Shown: positions 15,927 to 23,643 of the stretch, piece by piece | Layout: every line of letters starts with the position of its first letter | How positions within the stretch are numbered: the first letter of the stretch is position 1 | From: JACDAN01 sp963801855 | GTDB taxonomy: Bacteria; Actinomycetota; Thermoleophilia; Gaiellales; Gaiellaceae | Assembly: GCA_963801855.1 (NCBI GenBank) | Contig: CAWDGK010000001.1 | Location: 259,075 to 323,074, forward strand | Length of the DNA: 64,000 bases | Reading direction: 5' to 3' | Translations under genes and position numbers: made by a program | Notes under the pieces: generated by a model | Told to the model about the DNA's origin: nothing | Database searches by the model: none | What the model saw: the letters and a program-made list of their open reading frames with translations, nothing else

Positions 15927-16800
15927 CGGCGGCCCCACGAAGGCGTTTTGCTCGGAGATCTCGCGAGAGAACGACGAGCCCCTCGGCGGCACCGCCAGCC
16001 GAATCGACCACTGGCTGCTCGTCGAGTACCGGGGCCTCTGGAGCCACGACGCGCTCGCCGGAAGCGGGCTCTCCGACGGGGTCAAATCGTGGCTTCGCGA
16101 ACTCGTGGCGTCGCGGCGGCGCACGCGCCTGCTCCTCATCCGTCGGCCGGACCGGCGCCGCCACGACGGGATCGTCGTCTACGTCGCCGACTCCATGGAG
16201 GGAGCGGAGCGCCTCGGTCGCCTCGAGGTCGCGCAGCACGACGACCTGCGCAAGCTCGATCCGTTCGAGGCGGCCGAGCAGGTGGAGCAGCCCCTCTTCC
16301 TCGTCTGTACGCACGGCAAGCACGACCGCTGCTGCGCGAAGCATGGCCGGCCGCTCTGGGAGGCGATGAGCGAGCAACTCGAGGAAACCGCCGTCTGGCA
16401 GTGCACGCACGTGGGAGGAGATCGTTTTGCCGGCAACGTGGTCGCTCTCCCTCACGGGGTCTACTACGGCCGGGTCACTCGCGACGACGTCCCGGGCCTG
16501 CTCGACCATCACCTTTCGGGACAGCTGGCGCTGGATCACTACCGGGGTCGTTCGTGCTGGCCGTTCGCGGTCCAGGCTGCCGAGCGCCGGATCAGGGCGG
16601 AGGAAGGGCTGACCGCATTTTCAGACCTCTCGCTCGGGAGCGTCACCCGCGACGGGGAGGATCGCTGGAAGGTCGCATTCGAGACGCGCGTCGGGACACG
16701 GGAGATCGATGTCGTCGCAGAAGTCGGTGAGCTGACGCAGCTCACGTGCAGCTCGCCGGTGGCGCGCCGTCCTCGGCGTTACGTGGCTATGGCGCGCTGA
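15919..16800 (+). CDS. Suc_Fer-like (sucrase/ferredoxin-like) protein
   Basis: Thioredoxin-fold ferredoxin-like protein of the Suc_Fer-like family. The 293-residue sequence holds the family's Cys/His cluster, LFLVCTHGKHDRCCAKHGRP, followed by WQCTHVGGDRFAGNVVALP, positions expected to hold a 2Fe-2S centre. An N-terminal FCSEISRENDEPLGGTA is also typical. GTG at 15919 overlaps the carboxylase stop by 8 bases, so the two are co-transcribed. A redox role is inferred. Its 3' end overlaps the convergent cupin gene by 14 bases. Confidence 0.85.
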   Translation: MNDGGPTKAFCSEISRENDEPLGGTASRIDHWLLVEYRGLWSHDALAGSGLSDGVKSWLRELVASRRRTRLLLIRRPDRRRHDGIVVYVADSMEGAERLGRLEVAQHDDLRKLDPFEAAEQVEQPLFLVCTHGKHDRCCAKHGRPLWEAMSEQLEETAVWQCTHVGGDRFAGNVVALPHGVYYGRVTRDDVPGLLDHHLSGQLALDHYRGRSCWPFAVQAAERRIRAEEGLTAFSDLSLGSVTRDGEDRWKVAFETRVGTREIDVVAEVGELTQLTCSSPVARRPRRYVAMAR

Positions 16801-17938
16801 TCCGCAGGAGCCCCTCGCGGACGAGGCGGCGGATCAGAGTCAGGCGGCCGGCGTCGTCCAGGGAACCGGGCAGATCGCGTGCGGCGAACGGCTCTTCGAG
16901 TTCGAGGACGGCCCGCACCTCCGCCTCTGCGTGCGCGGGAAACGCGAGCTCCTTGCCCTCGAAGGCGAGCACGACCGAACCGTCATTGTCCGAGAGCCGG
17001 GCGAGCACCGTGGGACGGCGCTCGAGCGCTGTTCCGATGTCGAGATCGTCGAGCGCTCGCAGTTGTGAGAGCTGCCCCTCCCGGATCGGCCGGCGGGTGC
17101 GGACGAGCTTCTCCGCGGCGCGCCGCTCCACGTCCTCCCGGCCGAGTCGTGCAGCCAGCGCCTCGATGAGCTCGTCGGCGTCCCCGTCGCGGATCGACCG
17201 GCGAAAGCCGACCTCTCCTCCGCATTCGTCGAGCGCCGTGCGGAACGCATCGAGCCAGGTGACGACGTTGACGCCGACCGTGAGATGAAGCGAGTCGCTC
17301 TCCGAAGTCAGCGCCTCGTGGAGCCAGCCACGGGGGAGGTAGAGGGTGTCTCCGGGCTGCAGGACGAGGTCATGGACGGGCTCGCCCGGGTCGCCCATCG
17401 CCTGCGAGTACTTCTGGTCCTTCAACGGCAGCTCGAACACCGGCGGGTAGACCAGCCAACGCTTCGACCCGGCCACCTGGAGGACGAAGACGTCGTGCGT
17501 GTCGTGGTGCACGGGAAGTCCCTGAGCCGAGCGCGGGGTGTAGTAGGCGTTCACCTGCACCGGGTCGCCGAGCGTGCGCTCGAGCGACCGGCAGAACGCG
17601 CCGAGTGCAGGTCGGTGGAGGTGGAGCGCCTGCAGGACGATCGTCGCGCCCCTCTCCCATTCCTCGGCGATGCGATCGATGTCGGCAGTCCCCGTGAATC
17701 CGCTCGGGCGCCAAGGAATGTCAATCGTGTACTCGCGCGCGGCGAGCTGCTCTCCCGCCCGCACGAGCCGGAAGCCGGGGTAGCGCAGGCCGCTCGAGGT
17801 GACCAGGTGCTCGACCTCTTCCTCGGAGAGGAGGTCGTCGTAGCGGCCGGGCTCGTCACGCTCGACGAAAAGCGGCTCGCGCTCCCAGTGCTCGGCGAGA
17901 AACCGGTCTTCGTCGTGCGGTGCGATGCAGCGCTCCAG
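16787..17938 (-). CDS. JmjC-type cupin protein (ribosomal oxygenase-like); start codon unclear
   Basis: Fe(II)/2-oxoglutarate-type cupin of the family that hydroxylates ribosomal proteins (YcfD/RoxA-like). The metal triad is visible as H-x-D in HHDTHDVFVLQVAGSKRW and the distal His in YLPRGWLHEALT. A C-terminal winged-helix-like part follows. The family N-terminus (FLAEHWEREPLFVERDEP, then a YDDLLSEEEVEHL helix) is encoded in frame upstream of the first GTG at 17764, yet no ATG, GTG or TTG exists there. I therefore place a tentative CTG start at 17938; a base error fusing it to the acidic gene upstream is the alternative. Substrate unknown. Confidence 0.75.
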   Translation of the reverse strand: MERCIAPHDEDRFLAEHWEREPLFVERDEPGRYDDLLSEEEVEHLVTSSGLRYPGFRLVRAGEQLAAREYTIDIPWRPSGFTGTADIDRIAEEWERGATIVLQALHLHRPALGAFCRSLERTLGDPVQVNAYYTPRSAQGLPVHHDTHDVFVLQVAGSKRWLVYPPVFELPLKDQKYSQAMGDPGEPVHDLVLQPGDTLYLPRGWLHEALTSESDSLHLTVGVNVVTWLDAFRTALDECGGEVGFRRSIRDGDADELIEALAARLGREDVERRAAEKLVRTRRPIREGQLSQLRALDDLDIGTALERRPTVLARLSDNDGSVVLAFEGKELAFPAHAEAEVRAVLELEEPFAARDLPGSLDDAGRLTLIRRLVREGLLRISAP

Positions 17939-17960
17939 GGCGCTGTCGACCCGGCTCGGG

Positions 17961-18119
17961 CTAGCTGTCTGCGTCGTCGGAGTCCGAATCCGAGGAGTCG
18001 GAGTCGTCGCCGTCGGTGTCGGTGCCGTCCGTGTCCGCTTCGTTCGTCGCGTCTTTGATCTCGTCGACGACGTCCGTCCGGATTTCCTCGTCGGTCAGGC
18101 TCGATCGTTGCTCGTCCAT
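17961..18119 (-). CDS. Small highly acidic peptide (52 aa)
   Basis: ATG 18119 has an ideal AAGGAGGAACC ribosome-binding site. The product begins MDEQRSSLTDEEIRTDVVDE and becomes a Thr/Ser/Asp tract (repeated DTDG, SDSSDSDSDDAD) with no hydrophobic segment. It ends 22 bases before the apparent start of the cupin gene and is in the other frame by one base. It might be a separate peptide or, if one base is wrong, the N-terminal extension of the cupin. Function unknown; an acidic cupin substrate or partner is only speculation. Confidence 0.6.
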   Translation of the reverse strand: MDEQRSSLTDEEIRTDVVDEIKDATNEADTDGTDTDGDDSDSSDSDSDDADS

Positions 18120-18157
18120 GGTTCCTCCTTGAAGGTCGGCGGCTTAGGCGTTCGAGT

Positions 18158-18697
18158 CTAGAGCCGGACGGCGTGATCGGTCACCCAGACAACGTCGGCC
18201 GACTCCCGGCCGCGCGCCCCGACCCGTGTGAACGGCCCGAACAGAACCCGCACGACCGACCCTTCGCGCAGGACGACGCTGCTCCGCAGCGCGGCCTTCC
18301 ACACCTGGCCCGGCCTGAGCAGAGCAGGAGGCCGAGGGGAGACCCGATCGGGCGGGAGCGAGGGCGGGATCCGCACGAGGCCGTCGGTCAGCGCCTGGAG
18401 CTCCCTCTTCGTCTTGGTCTCCAGCATGACGAGCCCGACGCTTTGCCGGCCGATCCGATACGAGCTCCGAGAGGCGTTCTCGACGGAGACCGTGAGCTGC
18501 CAGCCGTCCTCTGCGATCTCGAGGCGACCGACACGGAAGACGAAGCCCGCGGAGGGGAAGCGCTCGGTCCAGCCGAGCTCGATCGTCCTCGAGGCGGCGG
18601 GTGGTGCCAGCGTCGGCCGTTCGGGGGCAGTGCCGCAGCCCGCGAGTGCAAGCGCCAGCACGGCGAGGAGTGATGGATAAACTCGCGCACCGCGCAT
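18158..18697 (-). CDS. Putative lipoprotein
   Basis: A 179-residue protein with a lipoprotein signal peptide (MRGARVYPSLLAVLALALAGC; lipobox LAGC with Cys21). The mature part is beta-rich with an immunoglobulin-like feel (WQLTVSVENASRSSYRIGRQ, LLRPGQVWKAALRSSVVLREGS). No named family recognised. Its start codon overlaps the divergent sucC start within the palindrome CATG, so each promoter must lie in the other gene. Anchoring on the outer face of the membrane is expected. Confidence 0.8.
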   Translation of the reverse strand: MRGARVYPSLLAVLALALAGCGTAPERPTLAPPAASRTIELGWTERFPSAGFVFRVGRLEIAEDGWQLTVSVENASRSSYRIGRQSVGLVMLETKTKRELQALTDGLVRIPPSLPPDRVSPRPPALLRPGQVWKAALRSSVVLREGSVVRVLFGPFTRVGARGRESADVVWVTDHAVRL

Positions 18698-19838
18698 GGA
18701 TCTCTACGAGTACCAGGGCAAGGAGCTCTTCCGTCGCTTCGGCATTCCGGTGTCCGAGGGGCGCCTCGCGACCTCCCCGGAGGAAGCACGGGCGGCGGCG
18801 GAGGAGATCGGGGGCCAGGTCGTCGTCAAGGCGCAAGTGCTCACCGGAGGTCGCGGGAAGGCCGGCGGGATCAAGCTCGCGAGCAGCCCCGGCGAGGCCG
18901 AAGAGCACGCGAAGGCGATTCTCGGCCTGGACATCAACGGCCATGTCGTGCGCAAGCTGTGGATCGAGTCGGCTTCGGACATCGAGCGGGAGTACTACCT
19001 CTCATTGACCTTCGACCGCGGCGAGAAGAAGGCGCTCTTCATGTTCACGAAGGAGGGCGGCATCGACATCGAGGAGGTCGCGTCCGAGCGCCCGGAGGCC
19101 CTGGCGCGGCTCCACGTCGACCCCCTCGAGGGCTTCCAGCCGTACCAGGCGCGCCGTCTGATCTACGGCGCCGGGATCGAGGACGCGGGCGAGCAGAAGC
19201 AGATCGCGAAGATCGCCGAGCGCCTCTACGTGACCTTCGTCGAGTGTGACGCGATGCTCTGCGAGATCAATCCGTTGATCGTTACTCCCGACGGCGAGGT
19301 GAAGGCGCTCGACTCGAAGTTCACGGTCGACGACAACGCCCTCCACAAGCACCCCGACGTCGCGGAGATGCGCGACCTCGAGGCCTATCCACCCGAGGAG
19401 CGCCAGGCGCGGGAGAAGGACGTCACGTACGTGAAGCTCGACGGTGAGGTCGGGGTGCTCGGAAACGGCGCCGGACTCGTCATGTCGACGCTCGACGTGG
19501 TGGCGCTCGCCGGCGGCAGGCCGGCGAACTTCTGCGATCTCGGCGGAGGCGGAGATGCGCAGGGCGTGGTCGATGCGCTCGAGATCATCAGCGCCGACCC
19601 GCAGGTGAAGTCGATCCTCTTCAACATCTTCGGTGGGATCACACGCTGCGACGAGGTTGCGCGCGGAATCCTCCAGGCGCTCGAGCAGCTGACGATCGCC
19701 GAGCCCATCGTCGTCCGCCTCGACGGGACGAACGCGGAAGAGGGGCGAGAGATCCTCCGCCAGGCCTCGCCGGAGAACCTCTACGTCGAGCCGACGATGC
19801 TCGAAGCCGCGAAGAAGGCCGTGGAGCTGGCTCCGTGA
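18696..19838 (+). CDS. sucC: Succinate-CoA ligase beta subunit
   Basis: Forms succinyl-CoA/succinate with ATP or GTP in the TCA cycle. The 380-residue protein has the ATP-grasp fold start MDLYEYQGKELFRRFGIPV, the KAQVLTGGRGKAGGIKLA nucleotide loop, CDAMLCEINPLIVT (metal site), LDGEVGVLGNGAGLVMSTLD and the FNIFGGITRCDEVARGI block of the CoA-ligase domain. The partner sucD follows after one inserted gene. ATG 18696 overlaps the divergent lipoprotein start. Confidence 0.96.
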   Translation: MDLYEYQGKELFRRFGIPVSEGRLATSPEEARAAAEEIGGQVVVKAQVLTGGRGKAGGIKLASSPGEAEEHAKAILGLDINGHVVRKLWIESASDIEREYYLSLTFDRGEKKALFMFTKEGGIDIEEVASERPEALARLHVDPLEGFQPYQARRLIYGAGIEDAGEQKQIAKIAERLYVTFVECDAMLCEINPLIVTPDGEVKALDSKFTVDDNALHKHPDVAEMRDLEAYPPEERQAREKDVTYVKLDGEVGVLGNGAGLVMSTLDVVALAGGRPANFCDLGGGGDAQGVVDALEIISADPQVKSILFNIFGGITRCDEVARGILQALEQLTIAEPIVVRLDGTNAEEGREILRQASPENLYVEPTMLEAAKKAVELAP

Positions 19839-20464
19839 GCTGGTCGGACCGCGCGCAGCTCTACCGCGACTCCGAGGCGCATCGCGAAGGCGAAGATCTC
19901 GACCTGGTCGTGGAGTGGTCGGCGGGTGCGGAAACGGCGCTCGACGTGGCAACCGGCGGGGGGCATGTCGCGAGGCGCCTTCGCGAGGCCGGCCTCGACG
20001 TCGTGACCCTCGATCCGGCTCCGGGAATGCAGCCGGACGTCGTGAGCCGCGGAGAGGAGATCCCGTTCGCGGACGAGAGCTTCGACGTCGTGGCCTGCCG
20101 CGTCGCGGCCCATCATTTCGACGACGTCCCGAAGGCCATGTCCGAGATGGCCCGTGTGAGCCGGGACCGAGTGATCGTCGTCGACAACCTCTTTCTCGAC
20201 GACGCCGCCGAGGAGGCTGACCGCGTGCGCGACCCCTCGCACGTCCGGAACTGGTCCGAGGGCGAGTGGCTCGGCTTCTTCGCCTCGGCCGGCCTCCAGG
20301 TCGACGAGTCGCGGCGGCTCGAGAAGCCGATCGAGGTCGAGCCCTGGCTCGAGCGCTCCGGGACGGGCGAGGAGGACGCGCAGCGCGTCCGGGAGCTCCT
20401 GGCCGACCGCATGGACGACGGCTGGATCACCCTCGATCGAATCGTGATCAGGGGGCGCAAGTAA
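19835..20464 (+). CDS. Class I SAM-dependent methyltransferase between sucC and sucD
   Basis: A 209-residue Methyltransf_11-type protein. Motif I reads ALDVATGGGHVARRL, motif II VVTLDPAPGM and motif III the DVVACRVAAHHFDDVPKAM segment, close to UbiE/COQ5-like and YcgJ-like enzymes. It starts at GTG 19835 (4-base overlap with sucC) and ends in TAATG with sucD, so it is translationally coupled to both. Methyl acceptor unknown. Its insertion between two subunits of one enzyme is unusual. Confidence 0.85.
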   Translation: MSWSDRAQLYRDSEAHREGEDLDLVVEWSAGAETALDVATGGGHVARRLREAGLDVVTLDPAPGMQPDVVSRGEEIPFADESFDVVACRVAAHHFDDVPKAMSEMARVSRDRVIVVDNLFLDDAAEEADRVRDPSHVRNWSEGEWLGFFASAGLQVDESRRLEKPIEVEPWLERSGTGEEDAQRVRELLADRMDDGWITLDRIVIRGRK

Positions 20465-21342
20465 TGGCGATCATCGTCGACAAGGACACGAAGCTCGTCG
20501 TCCAGGGGCTGACCGGGCGCGAGGGCTCGTTCCACGGCGTCCGGAACCGGGATTACGGCACGCAGGTGGTCGCCGGCGTCACGCCGGGGAAGGGCGGCCA
20601 GGAGGTCGAGGGGATCCCGGTCTTCGACACGGTCGCCGAGGCGGTCACGGAGGCAGGCGCGAACACCGCGATGGTCTTCGTCCCGGCCAGGTTCGCCACC
20701 GACGCGGTCTACGAGGCGGTCGACGGGGGGATCCAGACCGTGATCTGCATCGCAGAGGGCCTTCCCGCGCACGAGATGCTGCGGGTCTACAACTACATCC
20801 GGCCGAAGGGGATCACGATGCTCGGCCCGAATTGCCCGGGCGCGCTCTCGCCGGGCAAGGCAAACGTCGGGATCATCCCGGCCGAGATCTTTCGCGAAGG
20901 ACGCATCGGCCTCGTCAGCCGCTCCGGCACTCTCACCTACCAGATCGGCCACGAGCTGACCCAGCTCGGGCTCGGGAACTCCACGATCGTCGGCATCGGC
21001 GGAGACCCCGTCGTCGGCTCGGGCTTCATCGACGTCCTTGAGCGCTTCGAGGCAGACGAGGAGACCGACGTCGTCGTGATGGTCGGCGAGATCGGCGGTG
21101 CGGAGGAGGAGAAGGCCGCGGCCTACATCAAGGCCGAGATGTCGAAGCCCGTCGTCGCCTACATCGCAGGCTTCACTGCCCCGCCCGGCAAGACGATGGG
21201 CCATGCGGGCGCGATCATCTCCGGCACCTCCGGGACCGCGCAGGCGAAGAAGGAAGCGCTCGAGGCCTGCGGCGTCCGGGTCGGCACGACGCCGACGGAG
21301 GTCGCGCAGCTCGCCGCCGACGTCGTCGGCGCCAAGACCTGA
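20464..21342 (+). CDS. sucD: Succinate-CoA ligase alpha subunit
   Basis: Binds CoA and carries the phospho-histidine. The 292 residues show VVQGLTGREGSFH, the CoA-binding GVTPGKGGQ, VPARFATDAV, GPNCPGALSPG, LVSRSGTLTYQIGHEL, GIGGDPVVGSGFIDVL and the active His loop MGHAGAIISGTSG (His near residue 246). ATG at 20464 overlaps the stop of the methyltransferase by one base. Works with the sucC at 18696. Confidence 0.96.
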   Translation: MAIIVDKDTKLVVQGLTGREGSFHGVRNRDYGTQVVAGVTPGKGGQEVEGIPVFDTVAEAVTEAGANTAMVFVPARFATDAVYEAVDGGIQTVICIAEGLPAHEMLRVYNYIRPKGITMLGPNCPGALSPGKANVGIIPAEIFREGRIGLVSRSGTLTYQIGHELTQLGLGNSTIVGIGGDPVVGSGFIDVLERFEADEETDVVVMVGEIGGAEEEKAAAYIKAEMSKPVVAYIAGFTAPPGKTMGHAGAIISGTSGTAQAKKEALEACGVRVGTTPTEVAQLAADVVGAKT

Positions 21343-22131
21343 CACCGACCGAGCATCTTCGGCCTGTCGCGCTCGAGTGCGCCGAGCTCTGGTCGCTGCA
21401 GCTCGGCGAGCTCTTCGACGCGCAACATTCCTTCGTCGCGGAGGCGACGCTGCCCGACGGCCGCGAAGCCGTGCTGAAGGTCAATCTGCGGGAGTCGGAG
21501 ACGGAGTTCGAGGGAGAGGCGTTCGAGCTCTGGGACGGCCGGGGCGCCGCACGCGTGTACGCACTACGACCGCGAACGGCGGGCGCTCCTGATCGAGCGC
21601 CTCAGGCCCGGTACTCGGGGCTGGGAGCTTCCGGACGAGGAGGCCACGGCGGTCGCGGCCGGCGTCCTCGAGCTGCTCTGGGTGCCGGCTGCGGAGCCGT
21701 TCACGCGGCTCGAGGACCAGGCGGCGTACTGGGTCGAGTTCCTCCCTGCCCACTGGGAGCGGCTCGGGCGGTCGTTCGAGCGGTCGCTCGTCGACGAGGC
21801 GGTGGACTTCCTGCGCGAGGCGGGCCCGACCCAGCGTGAGTCTGTGCTGCTCCACCAGGACTTCCACGGCGGCAACTTCCTGCTCTCCGAGCGCGGGTGG
21901 CTCGCGATCGACGCGAAGCCGCTCGTGGGCGAGCGGGAGTTCGACGTCGCCTCGCTGATCCGGGACCGAAGGCCGACGACGAAGGCGGCGATGGAGCGGC
22001 GGCTCGACTATCTCGTCGACCGCCTGGATCTCGACCGGGAGCGGGCCCGCGGCTGGGCGATCGCGCACGCGCTCGCGTGGAACGGCTCGGCCCAGATGGT
22101 CGAGTGTGCCCGGCTTCTCGCGCGGGACTGA
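21339..22131 (+). CDS. Aminoglycoside phosphotransferase-like kinase, APH(6) type (frameshifted; CTG start?)
   Basis: Small-molecule kinase of the APH(6)/streptomycin-phosphotransferase family. The catalytic loop reads LLHQDFHGGNFLLSERGW, followed by AIDAKPLVGEREFDVASLIRD, which matches the family's metal-binding 'IDPKPLVG' block. The N-lobe (LRPVALECAELWSLQLGELF, then EAVLKVNL) lies in another frame, joined by a one-base shift near 21561-21566. No ATG/GTG/TTG precedes the N-lobe; CTG 21339 overlaps the sucD stop (CTGA) and is the likely start. The catalytic His-x-Asp is HQD rather than HGD. True substrate unknown; antibiotic resistance should not be assumed. Confidence 0.75.
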
Positions 22132-22163
22132 GCGTCATCCGATCGCCTTCCTAGAGTCGCGGC

Positions 22164-23288
22164 ATGGAGACGATCTCTCTCGCCCGCGGGGTTCCGGCGC
22201 CCGAGTGCGTGCCGGTCGAGGAGCTTGCGGAGTGCGCCCGCGCTGCGCTCGCGAGGGACGGTGCGACGATCCTCTCCTATGGCCCTGCCGGCGGCTATGC
22301 GCCCCTACGGAGCTGGATCGCAGAGGAGCACGGCGTCGCCGAGCAGAGGGTGATCCTCACGAACGGCTCGCTTCAGGGCTTCGCGCTCCTCGCCCAGGTG
22401 CTGGCAGGCAGCGGAGAGCGCGTCCTCGTCGAGGCTCCCACGTACGACCGGCCGTTGAAGATCCTGGGCTCGCTCGGGGCGCAGGTCGTCCCGATCCGCT
22501 GCGACGACCAGGGGCTCGACCTGGACGCGCTCGAGGCGGAGTTGCGCCGCGGCGCGAAGCCCGCGTTCCTCTATGTGATCCCGACCTTCCAGAACCCGAG
22601 CGGCCGCACGCTGTCGGCCGAGCGCCGCAAGAGGCTCGTCGCGCTCGCGGTGGAGCACGACCTCCTCGTTTTCGAGGACGATCCCTACGGCGCCGTGCGG
22701 TTCGAGGGCGAGGCTCAGCCGACGCTCTTCGAGCTCGAGCCGGGCGGCCGCATCGCCTACTCGTCCTCGTACTCCAAGACCGTTGCGCCCGGAATGAGGG
22801 TCGGGTACCTCGTCCTGCCCGACCGGCTCGCGAGGGCCGTCGAGTCGGCGGCCGCGTCGACGTACATCACGCCCGCGCTCCTCTCGCAGGCGACGGTGCA
22901 CGAGTTCCTGCAGCGCGGCCACCTCGAAGCGAACCTCGAGCGCGTCCGCGCACTGCTGGGCGCTCGCAGAGACGCGCTGCTCGTCGCGCTGGACGAGCAG
23001 CTCTCGGGGACCGGGGCGCGCTGGAACCGGCCGGAAGGCGGCTACTTCCTCTGGCTCGACCTGCCCGAAGGCCGGAACGCGCGAGCGCTGCTCCACGAAG
23101 CGGCTCAGCACGGCGTCTCGTTCGTCGCGGGGCCCGATTTCTACCCCTGGGCCGGTGGCGGGCGCAGTTCCGCCCGCCTCGCGTACAGCTTTGCGTCGCC
23201 GGAGCAGCTAGGCGAGGCGGTCAGGCGTCTGGCCGCCCTCGTGGCTTCACCGTCGGCGGTAGCACTGCGACACCAGCACGCGGCCTAG
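22164..23288 (+). CDS. PLP-dependent aminotransferase (class I/II, LysN/MocR-like catalytic domain)
   Basis: A 374-residue fold-type I aminotransferase without a GntR domain. The PLP lysine lies in SSSYSKTVAPGMRVGYLV, the Asn/Pro/Ser block in IPTFQNPSGRTLS, the ring-contacting Asp in FEDDPYGAVRFEG and the final Arg-containing part in EGGYFLWLDLPEG. This pattern is that of 2-aminoadipate (LysN) and related branched or aromatic aminotransferases. Substrate undetermined. The gene stands 32 bases after the kinase gene. Confidence 0.88.
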   Translation: METISLARGVPAPECVPVEELAECARAALARDGATILSYGPAGGYAPLRSWIAEEHGVAEQRVILTNGSLQGFALLAQVLAGSGERVLVEAPTYDRPLKILGSLGAQVVPIRCDDQGLDLDALEAELRRGAKPAFLYVIPTFQNPSGRTLSAERRKRLVALAVEHDLLVFEDDPYGAVRFEGEAQPTLFELEPGGRIAYSSSYSKTVAPGMRVGYLVLPDRLARAVESAAASTYITPALLSQATVHEFLQRGHLEANLERVRALLGARRDALLVALDEQLSGTGARWNRPEGGYFLWLDLPEGRNARALLHEAAQHGVSFVAGPDFYPWAGGGRSSARLAYSFASPEQLGEAVRRLAALVASPSAVALRHQHAA

Positions 23289-23324
23289 GACTCCGAGCAC
23301 CAGCAGGGCGTCGAGTGCCGGGTG

Positions 23325-23507
23325 CTAGGCCGTGACTCGGTCGAGCGCGAAATCCTGACGCGGCACGAGCCGAGGCTGCTGCGGGGGCTGCAGGGTGCGT
23401 GGCTTTGCCGGCCGGAACGTTGGACAGGGGGAGTCCAGGGGGAGAGCGCAAAGTCCCGCCCTACGGAAATAGCAGTCCTCACAGCTTGCCTCGGCTCGTT
23501 TGCTCAT
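23325..23507 (-). CDS. Small Cys-rich protein (60 aa)
   Basis: The N-terminal half has a well-spaced Cys set: SCEDCYFRRAGLCALPLD then SPCPTFRP, i.e. C-x2-C-x8-C-x7-C, which suggests an Fe-S or zinc site. The C-terminal half is basic and unstructured. ATG 23507 is preceded by a GAGGAGG sequence 13 bases away. The family is unrecognised. The neighbouring gap 23508-23643 holds short GC inverted repeats and no gene that I can support. Confidence 0.55.
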   Translation of the reverse strand: MSKRAEASCEDCYFRRAGLCALPLDSPCPTFRPAKPRTLQPPQQPRLVPRQDFALDRVTA

Positions 23508-23643
23508 TGCCGCGTTTGATCCTCCTCAGAAAAGCCGGTCCGAGCGGTGATCTTGGGACCTGTGCCGGCTAGGCGCAAGAGGGGCAGGCACGAAAACCCT
23601 GCAATTTCCGGCCGGTGTGGAAACCGGCGAAATCCTGGGACTT

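Noticed and set aside
21339..22131. Antibiotic-resistance gene (streptomycin 6-phosphotransferase)
   Set aside because: The family match is clear, but chromosomal APH-like kinases in actinobacteria often act on other metabolites, and the catalytic motif reads HQD. There is no resistance context nearby.
23508..23643. Possible riboswitch (considered cyclic-di-GMP type) in the gap before the Lon-like gene's end
   Set aside because: There are GC hairpins and GGAAACC-like pieces, but the conserved core and order of a GEMM fold are not present, and the gap is 3' of the minus-strand gene.
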